A stretch of DNA of 64,000 bases from Nematostella vectensis (Eukaryota > Cnidaria > Anthozoa > Actiniaria > Edwardsiidae), in NCBI RefSeq assembly GCF_932526225.1, contig NC_064043.1, positions 992,001-1,056,000 of the forward strand. The letters run 5' to 3'. Both the position numbers and the translations under genes were made by a program. Under the pieces are notes generated by a model, which saw only the letters and a program-made list of their open reading frames with translations, did not search any database and was not told the DNA's origin. Shown piece after piece: positions 31,701 through 45,100 of this stretch. Every line of letters begins with the position of its first letter. The first letter of the stretch is position 1.

Positions 31701-34350
31701 TCGATACTTAATTATACTGTTCTTGGTGTGTCATGACATAAAAAGAAGGTATAGGGACATTTTTATGTACTCTCAGCATCTTTGATGTGCTCATGCTTTG
31801 TTCAGGATCCTGTACAGTTTTATGCACACAAGAACTAACTAGATTCCTTGGATAACTTGATTAAGTAGATTCTAACATAGAGCATAGCGCTCGATAGATT
31901 GATATACCTATTTTTCCGAGTATACTGTTTTATTTTTCCTAATGTTACTTTTTGGAATTTACATTCGGAAAAAAAATTATCGATTGTAACCTTTTGGAGG
32001 TTACACTCGTAAAACAAATTCCCGAATGTAACACTGAAGCTTTTCCCGAATGTAACCTCCAGTCCGATGGTGACTTAGCTTGGGATAGTTTACGATACCA
32101 ATAGTATTAAAAGTAATTTTCATTACAATTCCCTTCAGCAATGCCACGTTAGTCTTTCGTTGCGGGCACTTGACTACTAACTCAGCGACCCGGGTTCGAT
32201 TCCCGCTGATAGCCTTTTTTTTCTTTTTTTTTTTTTTTAAATATCGATACTTAATTATACTGTTCTTGGTGTGTCATGACATAAAAAGAAGGTATAGGGA
32301 CATTTTTATGTACTCTCAGCATCTTTGATGTGCTCATGCTTTGTTCAGGATCCTGTACATATTTTATGCACACAAGAACTAACTAGATTCCTTGGATAAC
32401 TTGATTAAGTAGATTCTAACATAGTGCATAGCGCTCGATAGATTGATATACCTTTTTTTCCGAGTATACTGTTTTATTTTTCCTAATGTTACTTTTTGGA
32501 ATTTACATTCGGAAAAAAAATATCGGTTGTAACCTTTTGGAGGTTACACTCGTAAAACAAATTCCCGAATGTAACCCTGAAGCTTTTCTCGAATGTAACC
32601 TCCAGTCCGATGGTGACTTTGCTTGGGATAGTTTACGATACCAATAGTATTAAAAGTAATTTTCATTACAATTCCGTTCAGCAATGCCACGTTAGTCTTT
32701 CGTTGCGGGCACTTGACTCCTAACGCAGCGACCCGGGTTCGATTCCCGCTGATAGCCTTTTTTTTTTTCTTTATTTTTTTTTTAAAATATCGATACTTAA
32801 TTATACTGTTCTTGGTGTGTCATGACATAAAAAGAAGGTATATTGTCATTTTTATGTACTCTCAGCATCTGTGATGTGCTCATGCTTTGTTCAGGATCCT
32901 GTACATATTTTATGCACACAAGAACTAACTAGATTCCTTGGATAACTTGAATAAGTAGATTCTAACATTAAGCATAGCGCTCGATAGATTGATATACCTT
33001 TTTTTCCGAGTATACTGTTCCATTTTTCCTAATGTTACTTTTTCGAATTTACATTCGGAAAAAAAATTATCGATTTTAACCTTTTGGAGGTTACACTCGT
33101 AAAACAAATTCCCGAATGTAACCCTGAAACTTTTCCCGAATGTAACCTCCAGTCCAATGGTGACTTTGCTTGGGATACTTTATGATACCAATAGTATTAA
33201 AAGTAATTTTCATTACAATCCCCTTCAGCAATGCCACGTTAGTCTTTCGTTGCGGGCACTTGACTACTAACGCAGCGACCCGGGTTCGATTCCCGCTGAT
33301 AGCCTAATTTTTTTCTTTATTTTTTTTTTTAAATATCGATACTTAATTATACTGTCCTCGGTGTGTCATGACATAAAAAGAAGGTATAGGGACATTTTTA
33401 TGTACTCTAAGCATCTTTGATGTGCTCATGCTTTGTTCAGGATCCTGTACATATTTTATGCACACAAGAACTAACTAGATTCCTTGGATAACTTGATTAA
33501 GTAGATTCTAACATAGAGCATAGCGCTCGATAGATTGATATACCTTTTTTTCCGAGTATACTGTTTTATTTTTCCTAATGTTACTTTTTGGAATTTACAT
33601 TCGGAAAAAAAATTATCGATTGTAACCTTTTGGAGGTTACACTCGTAAAACACATTCCTGAATGTAACCCTGAAGCTTTTCCCGAATGTAACCTCCAGTC
33701 CGGTGGTGACTTTTCTTGGGATAGTTTACGATACCAATAGTATTAAACGTAATTTTTTTATTACAATTCCCTTCAGCAATGCCACGTTAGTCTTTCGTTG
33801 CAGGCACTTGACTACTAACGCAGCGACCCGGGTTCGATTCCCGCTGATAGCCTATTTTTTTTCTTTATTTTTTTTTTTAATATCGATACTTAATTATACT
33901 GTTCTTGGTGTGTCATGACATAAAAAGAAGGTATAGGGACACTTTTATGTACTCTCAGCATCTTTGATGTGCTCATGCCTTGTTCAGGATCCTGTACATA
34001 TTTTATGCACACAAGAACTAACTAGATTCCTTGGATAACTTGATTAAGTAGATTCTAACATAGAGCATAGCGCTCGATAGATTGATATACCTATTTTTTC
34101 GAGTATACTGTTTTATTTTTCATAATGTTACTTTTTGGAATTTACATTCGGAAAAAAATTATCGATTGTAACCTTTTGGAGGTTACACTCGTAAAACAAA
34201 TTCCCGAATGTAACCCTGAAGCTTTTCCCGAATGTAACCTCCAGTCCGATGGTGACTTTTCTTGGGATAGTTTACGATACCAATAGTATTAAACGTAATT
34301 TTCATAACAATTCCCTTCAGCAATGCCACGTTAGTCTTTCGTTGCGGGCA
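26600..34350. repeat. 12-monomer-spaced duplicate (offset 6,539 bases)
   Basis: Rare variants CTGTCCTCGG, ACACATTCCTGAATG, GTAATTTTTTTATT, GCAGGCACTTG, GGGACACTTTTATG and TCATAATGTTAC occur in order at 26.6-27.8 kb and again at 33.1-34.35 kb. Outside these limits the neighbours differ, so just over two monomers are shared. Confidence 0.85.
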
Positions 34351-36190
34351 CTTGACTACTAACGCAGCTACGCGGGTTCGATTCCCGCTGATAGCCTATT
34401 TTTTTTTTCTTTTTTTTTTTTATAATCGATACTTAATTATACTGTTCTTGGTGTGTCATGACATAAAAAGAAGGTATAGGGACATTTCTATGTACTCTCA
34501 GCATCTTTGATGTGCTCATGCTTTGTTCAGGATCCTGTACATATTTTATGCACACAAGAACTAACTAGATTCCTTGGATAACTTGATCAAACAGATTCTA
34601 ACATAGAGCATAGCGCTCGATAGATTGATATACCTTTTTTTCCGAGTATACTGTTTTATTTTTCCTAATGTTACTTTTTGGAATTTACATTCGGAAAAAA
34701 ATTATCGATTGTAACCTTTTGGAGGTTACACTCGTAAAACAAATTCCCGAATGTAACCCTGAAGCTTTTCCCGAATGTAACCTCCAGTCCGATGGTGACT
34801 TTGCTCGGGATAGTTTACGATACCAATAGTATTAAAAGTAATTTTCATTACAATTCCCTTCAGCAATGAAACGTTAGTCTTTTGTTGCGGGCACTTGACT
34901 CCTAACGCAGCGACCCGGGTTCGATTCCCGCTGATAGCCTTTTTTTTTTTTCTTTTTTTTTTTTTTAAAAATATCGATACTTAATTATACTGTTCTTGGT
35001 GTGTCATGACATAAAAAGAAGGTATATAGTCATTTTTATGTACTCTCAGCATCTTTGATGTGCTCATGCTTTGTTCAGGATCCTGTACATATTTTATGCA
35101 CACAAGAACTAACTAGATTCCTTGGATAACTTGAATAAGTAGATTCTAACATAGAGCATAGCGCTCGATAGATTGATATACCTTTTTTTCCAAGTATACT
35201 GTTCTATTTTTCCTAATGTTACTTTTTGGAATTTACATTCGGAAAAAAAATTATCGATTTTAACCTTTTGGAGGTTACACTCGTAAAACAAATTCCCGAA
35301 TGTAACCCTGAAGCTTTTCCCGAATGTAACCTCCAGTCCAATGGTGACTTTGCTTGGGATAGTTTATGATACCAATAGTATTAAAAGTAATTTTCATTAC
35401 AATCCCCTTCAGCAATGCCACGTTAGTCTTTCGTTGCGGGCACTTGACTACTAACGCAGCGACCCGGGTTCGATTCCCGCTGATAGCCTAATTTTTTTCT
35501 TTATTTTTTTTTTTTTAAATATCGATACTTAATTATACTGTCCTTGGTGTGTCATGACATAAAAAGAAGGTATAGGGACATTTTTATGTACTCTCAGTAT
35601 CTTTGATGTGCTCATGCTTTGTTCAGGATCCTGTACATATTTTATGCACACAAGAACTAACTAGATTCCTTGGATAACTTGATTAAGTAGATTCTAACAT
35701 AGAGCATAGCGCTTGATAGATTGATATACCTTTTTTCCGAGTATACTGTTCTATTTTTCCTAATGTTACTTTTTGGAATTTACATTCGGAAAAAAAATTA
35801 TCGATTGTAACCTTTTGGAGGTTACACTCGTAAAACAAATTCCCGAATGTAACACTGAAGCTTTTCCCGAATGTAACCTCCAGTCCGATGGTGACTTTGC
35901 TTGGGATAGTTTACGATACCAATAGTATTAAAAGTAATTTTCATTACAATTCCCTTCAGCAATGCCACGTTAGTCTTTCGTTGCAGGCACTTGACTACTA
36001 ACTCAGCGACCCGGGTTCGATTCCCGCTGATAGCCTTTTTTTTCTTTATTTTTTTTAAATATCGATACTTAATTATACTGTTCTTGGTGTGTCATGACAT
36101 AAAAAAAAGGTATAGGGACATTTTTATGTACTCTAAGCATCTTTGATGTGCTCATGCTTTGTTCAGGATCCTGTACATATTTTATGCACA
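29644..36190. repeat. Source-like segment of a long-range mosaic duplication
   Basis: This segment corresponds monomer by monomer to 58.5-64.0 kb. Offsets are about 28,878 bases (53 units) for units 29653 to 31289, 29,968 (55 units) for 31835 to 32925, and 27,782 (51 units) from 35657 on. The direction of copying is not known. Confidence 0.85.
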
Positions 36191-39100
36191 CAAGAACTAA
36201 CTAGATTCCTTGGATAACTTGATTAAGTAGATTCTAACATAGAGCATAGCGCTCGATAGATTGATATACCTTTTTTTCCGAGTATACTGTTTTATTTTTC
36301 CTAATGTTACTTTTTGGAATTTACATTCGGAAAAAAAATTATCGATTGTAACCTTTTGGAGGTTACACTCGTAAAACACATTCCCGAATGTAACCCTGAA
36401 GCTTTTCCCGAATGTAACCTCCAGTCCGGTGGTGACTTTTCTTGGGATAGTTTACGATACCAATAGTATTAAAATTAATTTTCATTACAATTCCCTTCAG
36501 CAATGCCACGTTAGTCTTTCGTTGCGGGCACTTGACTACTAACTCAGCGACCCGGGTTCGATTCCCGCTGATAGCCTTTTTTTCTTTATTTTTTTTAATA
36601 TCGATACTTAATTATACTGTTCTTGGTGTGTCATGACAAAAAAAAAGAAGGTATAGGTTTATTTTTATGTACTCTCAGTATCTTTGATGTGCTCATGCTT
36701 TGTTCAGGATCCTGTACATATTTTATGCACACAAGAACTTACTAGGTTCCTTGGATAACTTGATTAAGTAGATTCTAACATAGAGCATAGCGCTCGATAG
36801 ATTGATATACCTTTTTTCCGAGTATACTGTTCTATTTTTCCTAATGTTACTTTTTGGAATTTACATTCGGAAAAAAAATTATCGATTGTAACCTTTTGGA
36901 GGTTACACTCGTAAAACAAATTCCCGAATGTAACCCTGAAGCTTTTCCCGAATGTAACCTCCAGTCCGATGGTGACTTTGCTTGGGATAGTTTACGATAC
37001 CAATAGTATTAAAAGTAATTTTCATTACAATTCCCTTCAGCAATGCCACGTTAGTCTTTCGTTGCGGGCACTTGACTACTAACGCAGCGACCCGGGTTCG
37101 ATTCCCGCTGATAGCCAATTTTTTTTCTTTGTTTTTTTTTTTTAAATATCGATACTTAATTATACTGTTCTTGGTGTGTCATGACATAAAAAGAAGGTAT
37201 AGGGTCATTTTTATGTACTCTCAGTATCTTTGATGTGCTCATGCTTTGTTCAGGATCCTGTACATATTTTATGCACACAAGAACTAACTAGATTCCTTGT
37301 ATAACTTGATTAAGTAGATTCTAACATAGAGCATAGCGATCGATAGATTGATATACCTATTTTTCCGAGTATACTGTTTTATTTTTCCTAATGTTACTTT
37401 TTGGAATTTACATTCGGAAAAAAATTATCGATTGTAACCTTTTGGAGGTTACACTCGTAAAACAAATTCCCGAATGTAACCCTGAAGCTTTTCCCGAATG
37501 TAACCTCCAGTCCGATGGTGACTTTTCTTGGGATAGTTTACGATACCAATAGTATTAAACGTAATTTTCATTACAATTCCGTCTTTCGTTGCGGGCACTT
37601 GACTACTAACGCAGCGACCCGGGTTCGATTCCCGCTGATAGCCAATTTTTTTTCTTTGTTTTTTTTTTTTAAATATCGATACTTAATTATACTGTTGTTG
37701 GTGTGTCATGACATAAAAAGAAGGTATAGGGTCATTTTTATGTACTCTCAGTATCTTTGATGTGCTCATGCTTTGTTCAGGATCCTGTACATATTTTATG
37801 CACACAAGAACTAACTAGATTCCTTGGATAACTTGATTAAGTAGATTCTAACATAGAGCATAGCGCTCGATAGATTGATATACCTTTTTTTCCGAGTATA
37901 CTGTTCTATTTTTCCTAATGTTACTTTTTGGAATTTACATTTGGAAAAAAAATTATCGATTGTAACCTTTTGGAGGTTACAATCGTAAAACAAATTCCCG
38001 AATGTAACCCTGAAGCTTTTCCCGAATGTAACCTCCAGTCCGATGGTGACTTTGCTTGGGATAGTTTACGATACCAATAGTATTAAAAGTAATTTTCATT
38101 ACAATTCCCTTCAGCAATGCCACGTTAGTCTTTCGTTGCGGGCACTTGACTACTAACGCAGCGACCCGGGTTCGATTCCCTCTGATAGCCTATTGTTTTT
38201 TCTTTATTTTTTTTTTTTAAATATCGATACTTAATTATACTGTTCTTGGTGTGTCATGACAAAAAAAAAAGAAGGTATAGGTTTATTTTTATGTACTCTC
38301 AGTATCTTTGATGTGCTCATGCTTTGTTCAGGATCCTGTACATATTTTATGCACACAAGAACTAACTAGATTCCTTGGATAACTTGATTAAGTAGATTCT
38401 AACATAGAGCATAGCGCTCGATAGATTGATATACCTTTTTTCCGAGTATACTGTTCTATTTTTCCTAATGTTACTTTTTGGAATTTACATTCGGAAAAAA
38501 AATTATCGATTGTAACCTTTTGGAGGTTACACTCGTAAAACAAATTCCCGAATGTAACCCTGAAGCTTTTCCCGAATGTAACCTCCAGTCCGATGGTGAC
38601 TTTGCTTGGGATAGTTTACGATACCAATAGTATTAAAAGTAATTTTCATTACAATTCCCTTCAGCAATGCCACGTTAGTCTTTCGTTGCGGGCACTTGAC
38701 TACTAACTCAGCGACCCGGGTTCGATTCCCGCTGATAGCCTTTATTTTCTTTATTTTTTTTTTAAATATCGATACTTAATTATACTGTTCTTGGTGTGTC
38801 ATGACATAAAAAGAAGGTATAGGGACATTTTTATGTACTCTCAGCATCTTTGATGTGCTCATGCTTTGTTCAGGATCCTGTACATATTTTATGCACACAA
38901 GAACTAACTAGATTCCTTGGATCACTTGATTAAGTAGATTCTAACATAGAGCATAGCGCTCGATAGATTGATATACCTTTTTTTCCGAGTATACTGTTTT
39001 ATTTTTCCTAATGTTACTTTTTGGAATTTACATTCGGAAAAAAAATTATCGATTGTAACCTTTTGGAGGTTACACTCGTAAAACACATTCCCGAATGTAA

Positions 39101-39199
39101 CCCTGAAGCTTTTCCCGAATGTAACCTCCAGTCCGATGGTGACTTTTCTTGGGATAGTTTACGATACCAATAGTATTAAACGTAATTTTCATTACAATT

Positions 39200-42100
39200 C
39201 CCTTCAGCAATGCCACGTTGGTCTTTCGTTGCCAGCACTTGACTACTAACGCAGCGACCCGGGTTCGATTCCAGCTGATAGCCTATTTTTTTTCTTTATT
39301 TTTTTTTTTTAAATATCGATACTTAATTATACTGTTCTTGGTGTGTCATGACATAAAAAGAAGGTATAGGGACATTTTTATGTACTCTCATCATCTTTGA
39401 TGTGCTCATGCTTTGTTCAGGATCCTGTACATATTTTATGCACACAAGAACTAACTAGGTTCCTTGGATAACTTGATTAAGTAGATTCTAACATAGAGCA
39501 TAGCGCACGATAGATTGATATACCTTTTTTCCGAGTATACTGTTCTATTTTTCCTAATGTTACTTTCTGGAATTTACATTCGGAAAAAAAATTATCGATT
39601 GTAACCTTTTGGAGGTTACACTCGTAAAACAAATACCCGAATGTAACCCTGAAGCTTTTCCCGAATGTAACCTCCAGTCCGATGGTGACTTTGCTTGGGA
39701 TAGTTTACGATACCAATAGAATTAAAAGTAATTTTCATTACAATTCCCTTCAGCAGTGCCACGTTAGTCTTTCGTTGCGGGCACTTGACTACTAACTCAG
39801 CGACCCGGGTTCGATTCCCGCTGATAGTCTTTTTTTTCTTTATTTTTTTTTAAATATCGATACTTAATTATACTGTTCTTGGTGTGTCATGACATAAAAA
39901 GAAGGTATAGGGACATTTTTATGTACTCTCAGCATCTTTGATGTGCTCATGCTTTGTTCAGGATCCTGTACATATTTTATGCACACAAGAACTAACTAGA
40001 TTCCTTGGATAACTTGATTAAGTAGATTCTAACATAGAGCATAGCGCTCGATAGATTGATATACCTTTTTTTCCGAGTATACTGTTTTATTTTTCCTAAT
40101 GTTACTTTTTGGAATTTACATTTGGAAAAAAAAATATCGATTGTAACATTTTGTAGGTTACACTCGTAAAACAAATTCCCGAATGTAACCCTGAAGCTTT
40201 TCCCGAATGTAACCTCCAGTCCGATGGTGACTTTGCTTGGGATAGTTTACGATACCAATAGTATTAAAAGTAATTTTCATTACAATTCCATTCAGCAATG
40301 CCACGTTAGTCTTTCGTTGCGGGCACTTGACTACTAACTCAGCGACCCGGGTTCGATTCCCGCTGATAGCCTTTTTTTTCTTTATTTTTTTTTTAAATAT
40401 CGATACTTAATTATACTGTTCTTGGTGTGTCATGACATAAAAAGAAGGTATAGGGACATTTTTATGTACTCTCAGCATCTTTGATGTGCTCATGCTTTGT
40501 TCAGGATCCTGTACATATTTTATGCACACAAGAACTAACTAGATTCCTTGGATCACTTGATTAAGTAGATTCTAACATAGAGCATAGCGCTCGATAGATT
40601 GATATACCTTTTTTTCCGAGTATACTGTTTTATTTTTCCTAATGTTACTTTTTGGAATTTACATTCGGAAAAAAAATTATCGATTGTAACCTTTTGGAGG
40701 TTACACTCGTAAAACACATTCCCGAATGTAACCCTGAAGCTTTTCCCGAATGTAACCTCCAGTCCGATGGTGACTTTTCTTGGGATAGTTTACGATACCA
40801 ATAGTATTAAACGTAATTTTCATTACAATTCCCTTCAGCAATGCCACGTTAGTCTTTCGTTGCAAGCACTTGACTACTAACGCAGCTACCCGGGTTCGAT
40901 TCCCGCTGATAGCCTATTTTTTTTCTTTATTTTTTTTTTTAAAATATCGATACTTAATTATACTGTTCTTGGTGTGTCATGACATAAAAAGAAGGTATAG
41001 GGACATTTTTATGTACTCTCAGCATCTTTGATGTGCTCATGCTTTGTTCAGGATCCTGTACATATTTTATGCACACAAGAACTAACTAGGTTCCTTGGAT
41101 AACTTGATTAAGTAGATTCTAACATAGAGCATAGCGCTCGATAGATTGATATACCTTTTTTTCCGAGTATACTGTTTTATTTTTCCTAATGTTACTTTTT
41201 GGAATTTACATTCGGAAAAAAATTATCGATTGTAACCTTTTGGAGGTTACACTCGTAAAACACATTCCCGAATGTAACCCTGAAGCTTTTCCCGAATGTA
41301 ACCTCCAGTCCGATGGTGACTTTTCTTGGGATAGTTTACGATACCAATAGTATTAAACGTAATTTTCATTACAATTCCCTTCAGCAATGCCACGTTAGTC
41401 TTTCGTTGCGGGCACTTGACTACTAACGCAGCTACCCGGGTTCGATTCCCGCTGATAGGCTATTTTTTTTCTTTATTTTTTTTTTAAATATCGATACTTA
41501 ATTATACTGTTCTTGGTGTGTCATGACAAAAAAAAAAGAAGGTATAGGTTCATTTTTATGTACTCTCAGCATCTTTGATGTGCTCATGCTTTGTTCAGGA
41601 TCCTGTACATATTTTATGCACACAAGAACTAACTAGATTCCTTGGATAACTTGATTAAGTAGATTCTAACATAGAGCATAGCGCTCGATAGATTGATATA
41701 CCTTTTTTTCCGAGTATACTGTTTTATTTTTCTAATGTTACTTTTTGGAATTTACATTCGGAAAAAAAAAATTATCGATTGTAACCTTTTGGAGGTTACA
41801 CTCGTAAAACACATTCCCGAATGTAACCCTGAAGCTTTTCCCGAATGTAACCTCCAGTCCGATGGTTACTTTGCTTGGGATAGTTTACGATACCAATAGT
41901 ATTAAAAGTAATTTTCATCACAATTCCATTCAGCAATGCCACGTTAGTCTTTCGTTGCGGGCACTTGACTACTAACTCAGCGACCCGGGTTCGATTCCCG
42001 CTGATAGCCTTTTTTTTCTTAATTTTTTTTTTAAATATCGATACTTAATTATACTGTTCTTGGTGTGTCATGACATAAAAAGAAGGTATAGGGACATTTT

Positions 42101-45100
42101 TATGTACTCTCAGCATCTTTGATGTGCTCATGCTTTGTTCAGGATCCTGTACATATTTTATGCACACAAGAACTAACTAGATTCCTTGGATCACTTGATT
42201 AAGTAGATTCTAACATAGAGCATAGCGCTCGATAGATTGATATACCTTTTTTCCGAGTATACTGTTCTATTTTTCCTAATGTTACTTTTTGGAATTTACA
42301 TTCGGAAAAAAAATTATCGATTGTAACCTTTTGGAGGTTACACTTGTAAAACAAATACCCGAATGTAACCCTGAAGCTTTTCCCGAATGTAACCTCCAGT
42401 CCGATGGTGACTTTGCTTGGGATAGTTTACGATACCAATAGTATTAAAAGTAATTTTCATTACAATTCCCTTCAGCAGTGCCACGTTAGTCTTTCGTTGC
42501 GGGCACTTGACTACTAACTCAGCGACCCGGGTTCGATTCCCGCTGATAGCCTTTTTTTTCTTTATTTTTTTTTAAATATCGATACTTAATTATACTGTTC
42601 TTGGTGTGTCATGACATAAAAAGAAGGTATAGGGACATTTTTATGTACTCTCAGCATCTTTGATGTGCTCATGCTTTGTTCAGGATCCTGTACATATCTT
42701 ATGCACACAAGAACTAACTAGATTCCTTGGATAACTTGATTAAGTAGATTCTAACATAGAGCATAGCGCTCGATAGATTGATATACCTTTTTTTCCGAGT
42801 ATACTGTTTTATTTTTCCTAATGTTACTTTTTGGAATTTACATTTGGAAAAAAAATTATCGATTGTAACATTTTGGAGGTTACACTCGTAAAACAAATTC
42901 CCGAATGTAACCCTGAAGCTTTTCCCGAATGTAACCTCCAGTCCGATGGTGACTTTGCTTGGGATAGTTTACAATACCAATAGTATTAAAAGTAATTTTC
43001 ATTACAATTCCCTTCAGCAATGCCACGTTAGTCTTTCGTTGCGGGCACTTGACTACTAACGCAGCTACCCGGGTTCGATTCCCGCTGATAGGCTATTTTT
43101 TTTTCTTTATTTTTTTTTTAAATATCGATACTTAATTATACTGTTCTTGGTGTGTCATGACAAAAAAAAAAGAAGGTATAGGTTCATTTTTATGTACTCT
43201 CAGCATCTTTGATGTGCTCATGCTTTGTTCAGGATCCTGTACATATTTTATGCACACAAGAACTAACTAGATTCCTTGGATAACTTGATTAAGTAGATTC
43301 TAACATAGAGCATAGCGCTCGATAGATTGATATACCTTTTTTTCCGAGTATACTGTTTTTTTTTTCCTAATGTTACTTTATGGAATTTACATTCGGAAAA
43401 AAAAAATTATCGATTGTAACCTTTTGGAGGTTACACTCGTAAAACACATTCCCGAATGTAACCCTGAAGCTTTTCCCGAATGTAACCTCCAGTTTGATGG
43501 TGACTTTGCTTGGGATAGTTTACGATACCAATAGTATTAAAAGTAATTTTCATTACAATTCCATTCAGCAATGCCACGTTAGTCTTTCGTTGCGGGCACT
43601 TGACTACTAACTCAGCTACCCGGGTTCGATTCCCGCTGATAGCCTTTTTTTTCTTTATTTTTTTTTTAAATATCGATACTTAATTATACTGTTCTTGGTG
43701 TGTCATGACATAAAAAGAAGGTATAGGGACATTTTTATGTACTCTCAGCATCTTTGATGTGCTCATGCTTTGTTCAGGATCCTGTACATATTTTATGCAC
43801 ACAAGAACTAACTAGATTCCTTGGATCACTTGATTAAGTAGATTCTAACATAGAGCATAGCGCTCGATAGATTGATATACCTTTTTTTCCGAGTATACTG
43901 TTTTATTTTTCCTAATAATACTTTTTGGAATTTACATTCGGAAAAAAAATTATCGATTGTAACCTTTTGGAGGTTACACTCGTAAAACACATTCCCGAAT
44001 GTAACCCTGAAGCTTTTCCCGAATGTAACCTCCAGTCCGATGGTGACTTTTCTTGGGATAGTTTACGATACCAATAGTATTAAACGTAATTTTCATTACA
44101 ATTCCCTTCAGCAATGCCACGTTAGTCTTTCGTTGCAAGCACTTGACTACTAACGCAGCTACCCGGGTTCGATTCCCGCTGATAGCCTATTTTTTTTCTT
44201 TATTTTTTTTTTTTAAATATCGATACTTAATTATACTGTTCTTGGTGTGTCATGACATAAAAAGAAGGTATAGGGACATTTTTATGTACTCTCAGCATCT
44301 TTGATGTGCTCATGCTTTGTTCAGGATCCTGTACATATTTTATGCACACAAGAACTAACTAGATTCCTTGGATAACTTGATTAAGTAGATTCTAACATAG
44401 AGCATAGCGCTCGATAGATTGATATACCTTTTTTCCGAGTATACTGTTCTATTTTTCCTAATGTTACTTTTTGGAATTTACATTCGGAAAAAAAATTATC
44501 GATTGTAACCTTTTGGAGGTTACACTCGTAAAACAAATTCCCGAATGTAACCCTGAAGCTTTTCCCGAATGTAACCTCCAGTCCGATGGTGACTTTGCTT
44601 GGGATAGTTTACGATACCAATAGTATTAAAAGTAATTTTCATTACAATTCCCTTCAGCAATGCCACGTTAGTCTTTCGTTGCGGGCACTTGACTACTAAC
44701 TCAGCGACCCGGGTTCGATTCCCGCTGATAGCCTTTTTTTTTTTCTTTATTTTTTTTTTAAATATCGATACTTAATTATGCTGTTCTTGGTGTGTCATGA
44801 CATAAAAAGAATGTATAGGGACATTTTTATGTACTCTCAGCATCTTTGATGTGCTCATGCTTTGTTCAGGATCCTGTACATATTTTATGCACACAAGAAC
44901 TAACTAGATTCCTTGGATCACTTGATTAAGTAGATTCTAACATAGAGCATAGCGCTCGATAGATTGATATACCTTTTTTTCCGAGTATACTGTTTTATTT
45001 TTCCTAATGTTACTTTTTGGAATTTACATTCGGAAAAAAAATTATCGATTGTAACCTTTTGGAGGTTACACTCGTAAAACACATTCCCGAATGTAACCCT

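Noticed and set aside
15529-41899. Plus-strand frames of 65-81 codons in some monomers
   Set aside because: Same origin: chance open stretches in the repeat, present only in some monomer classes.
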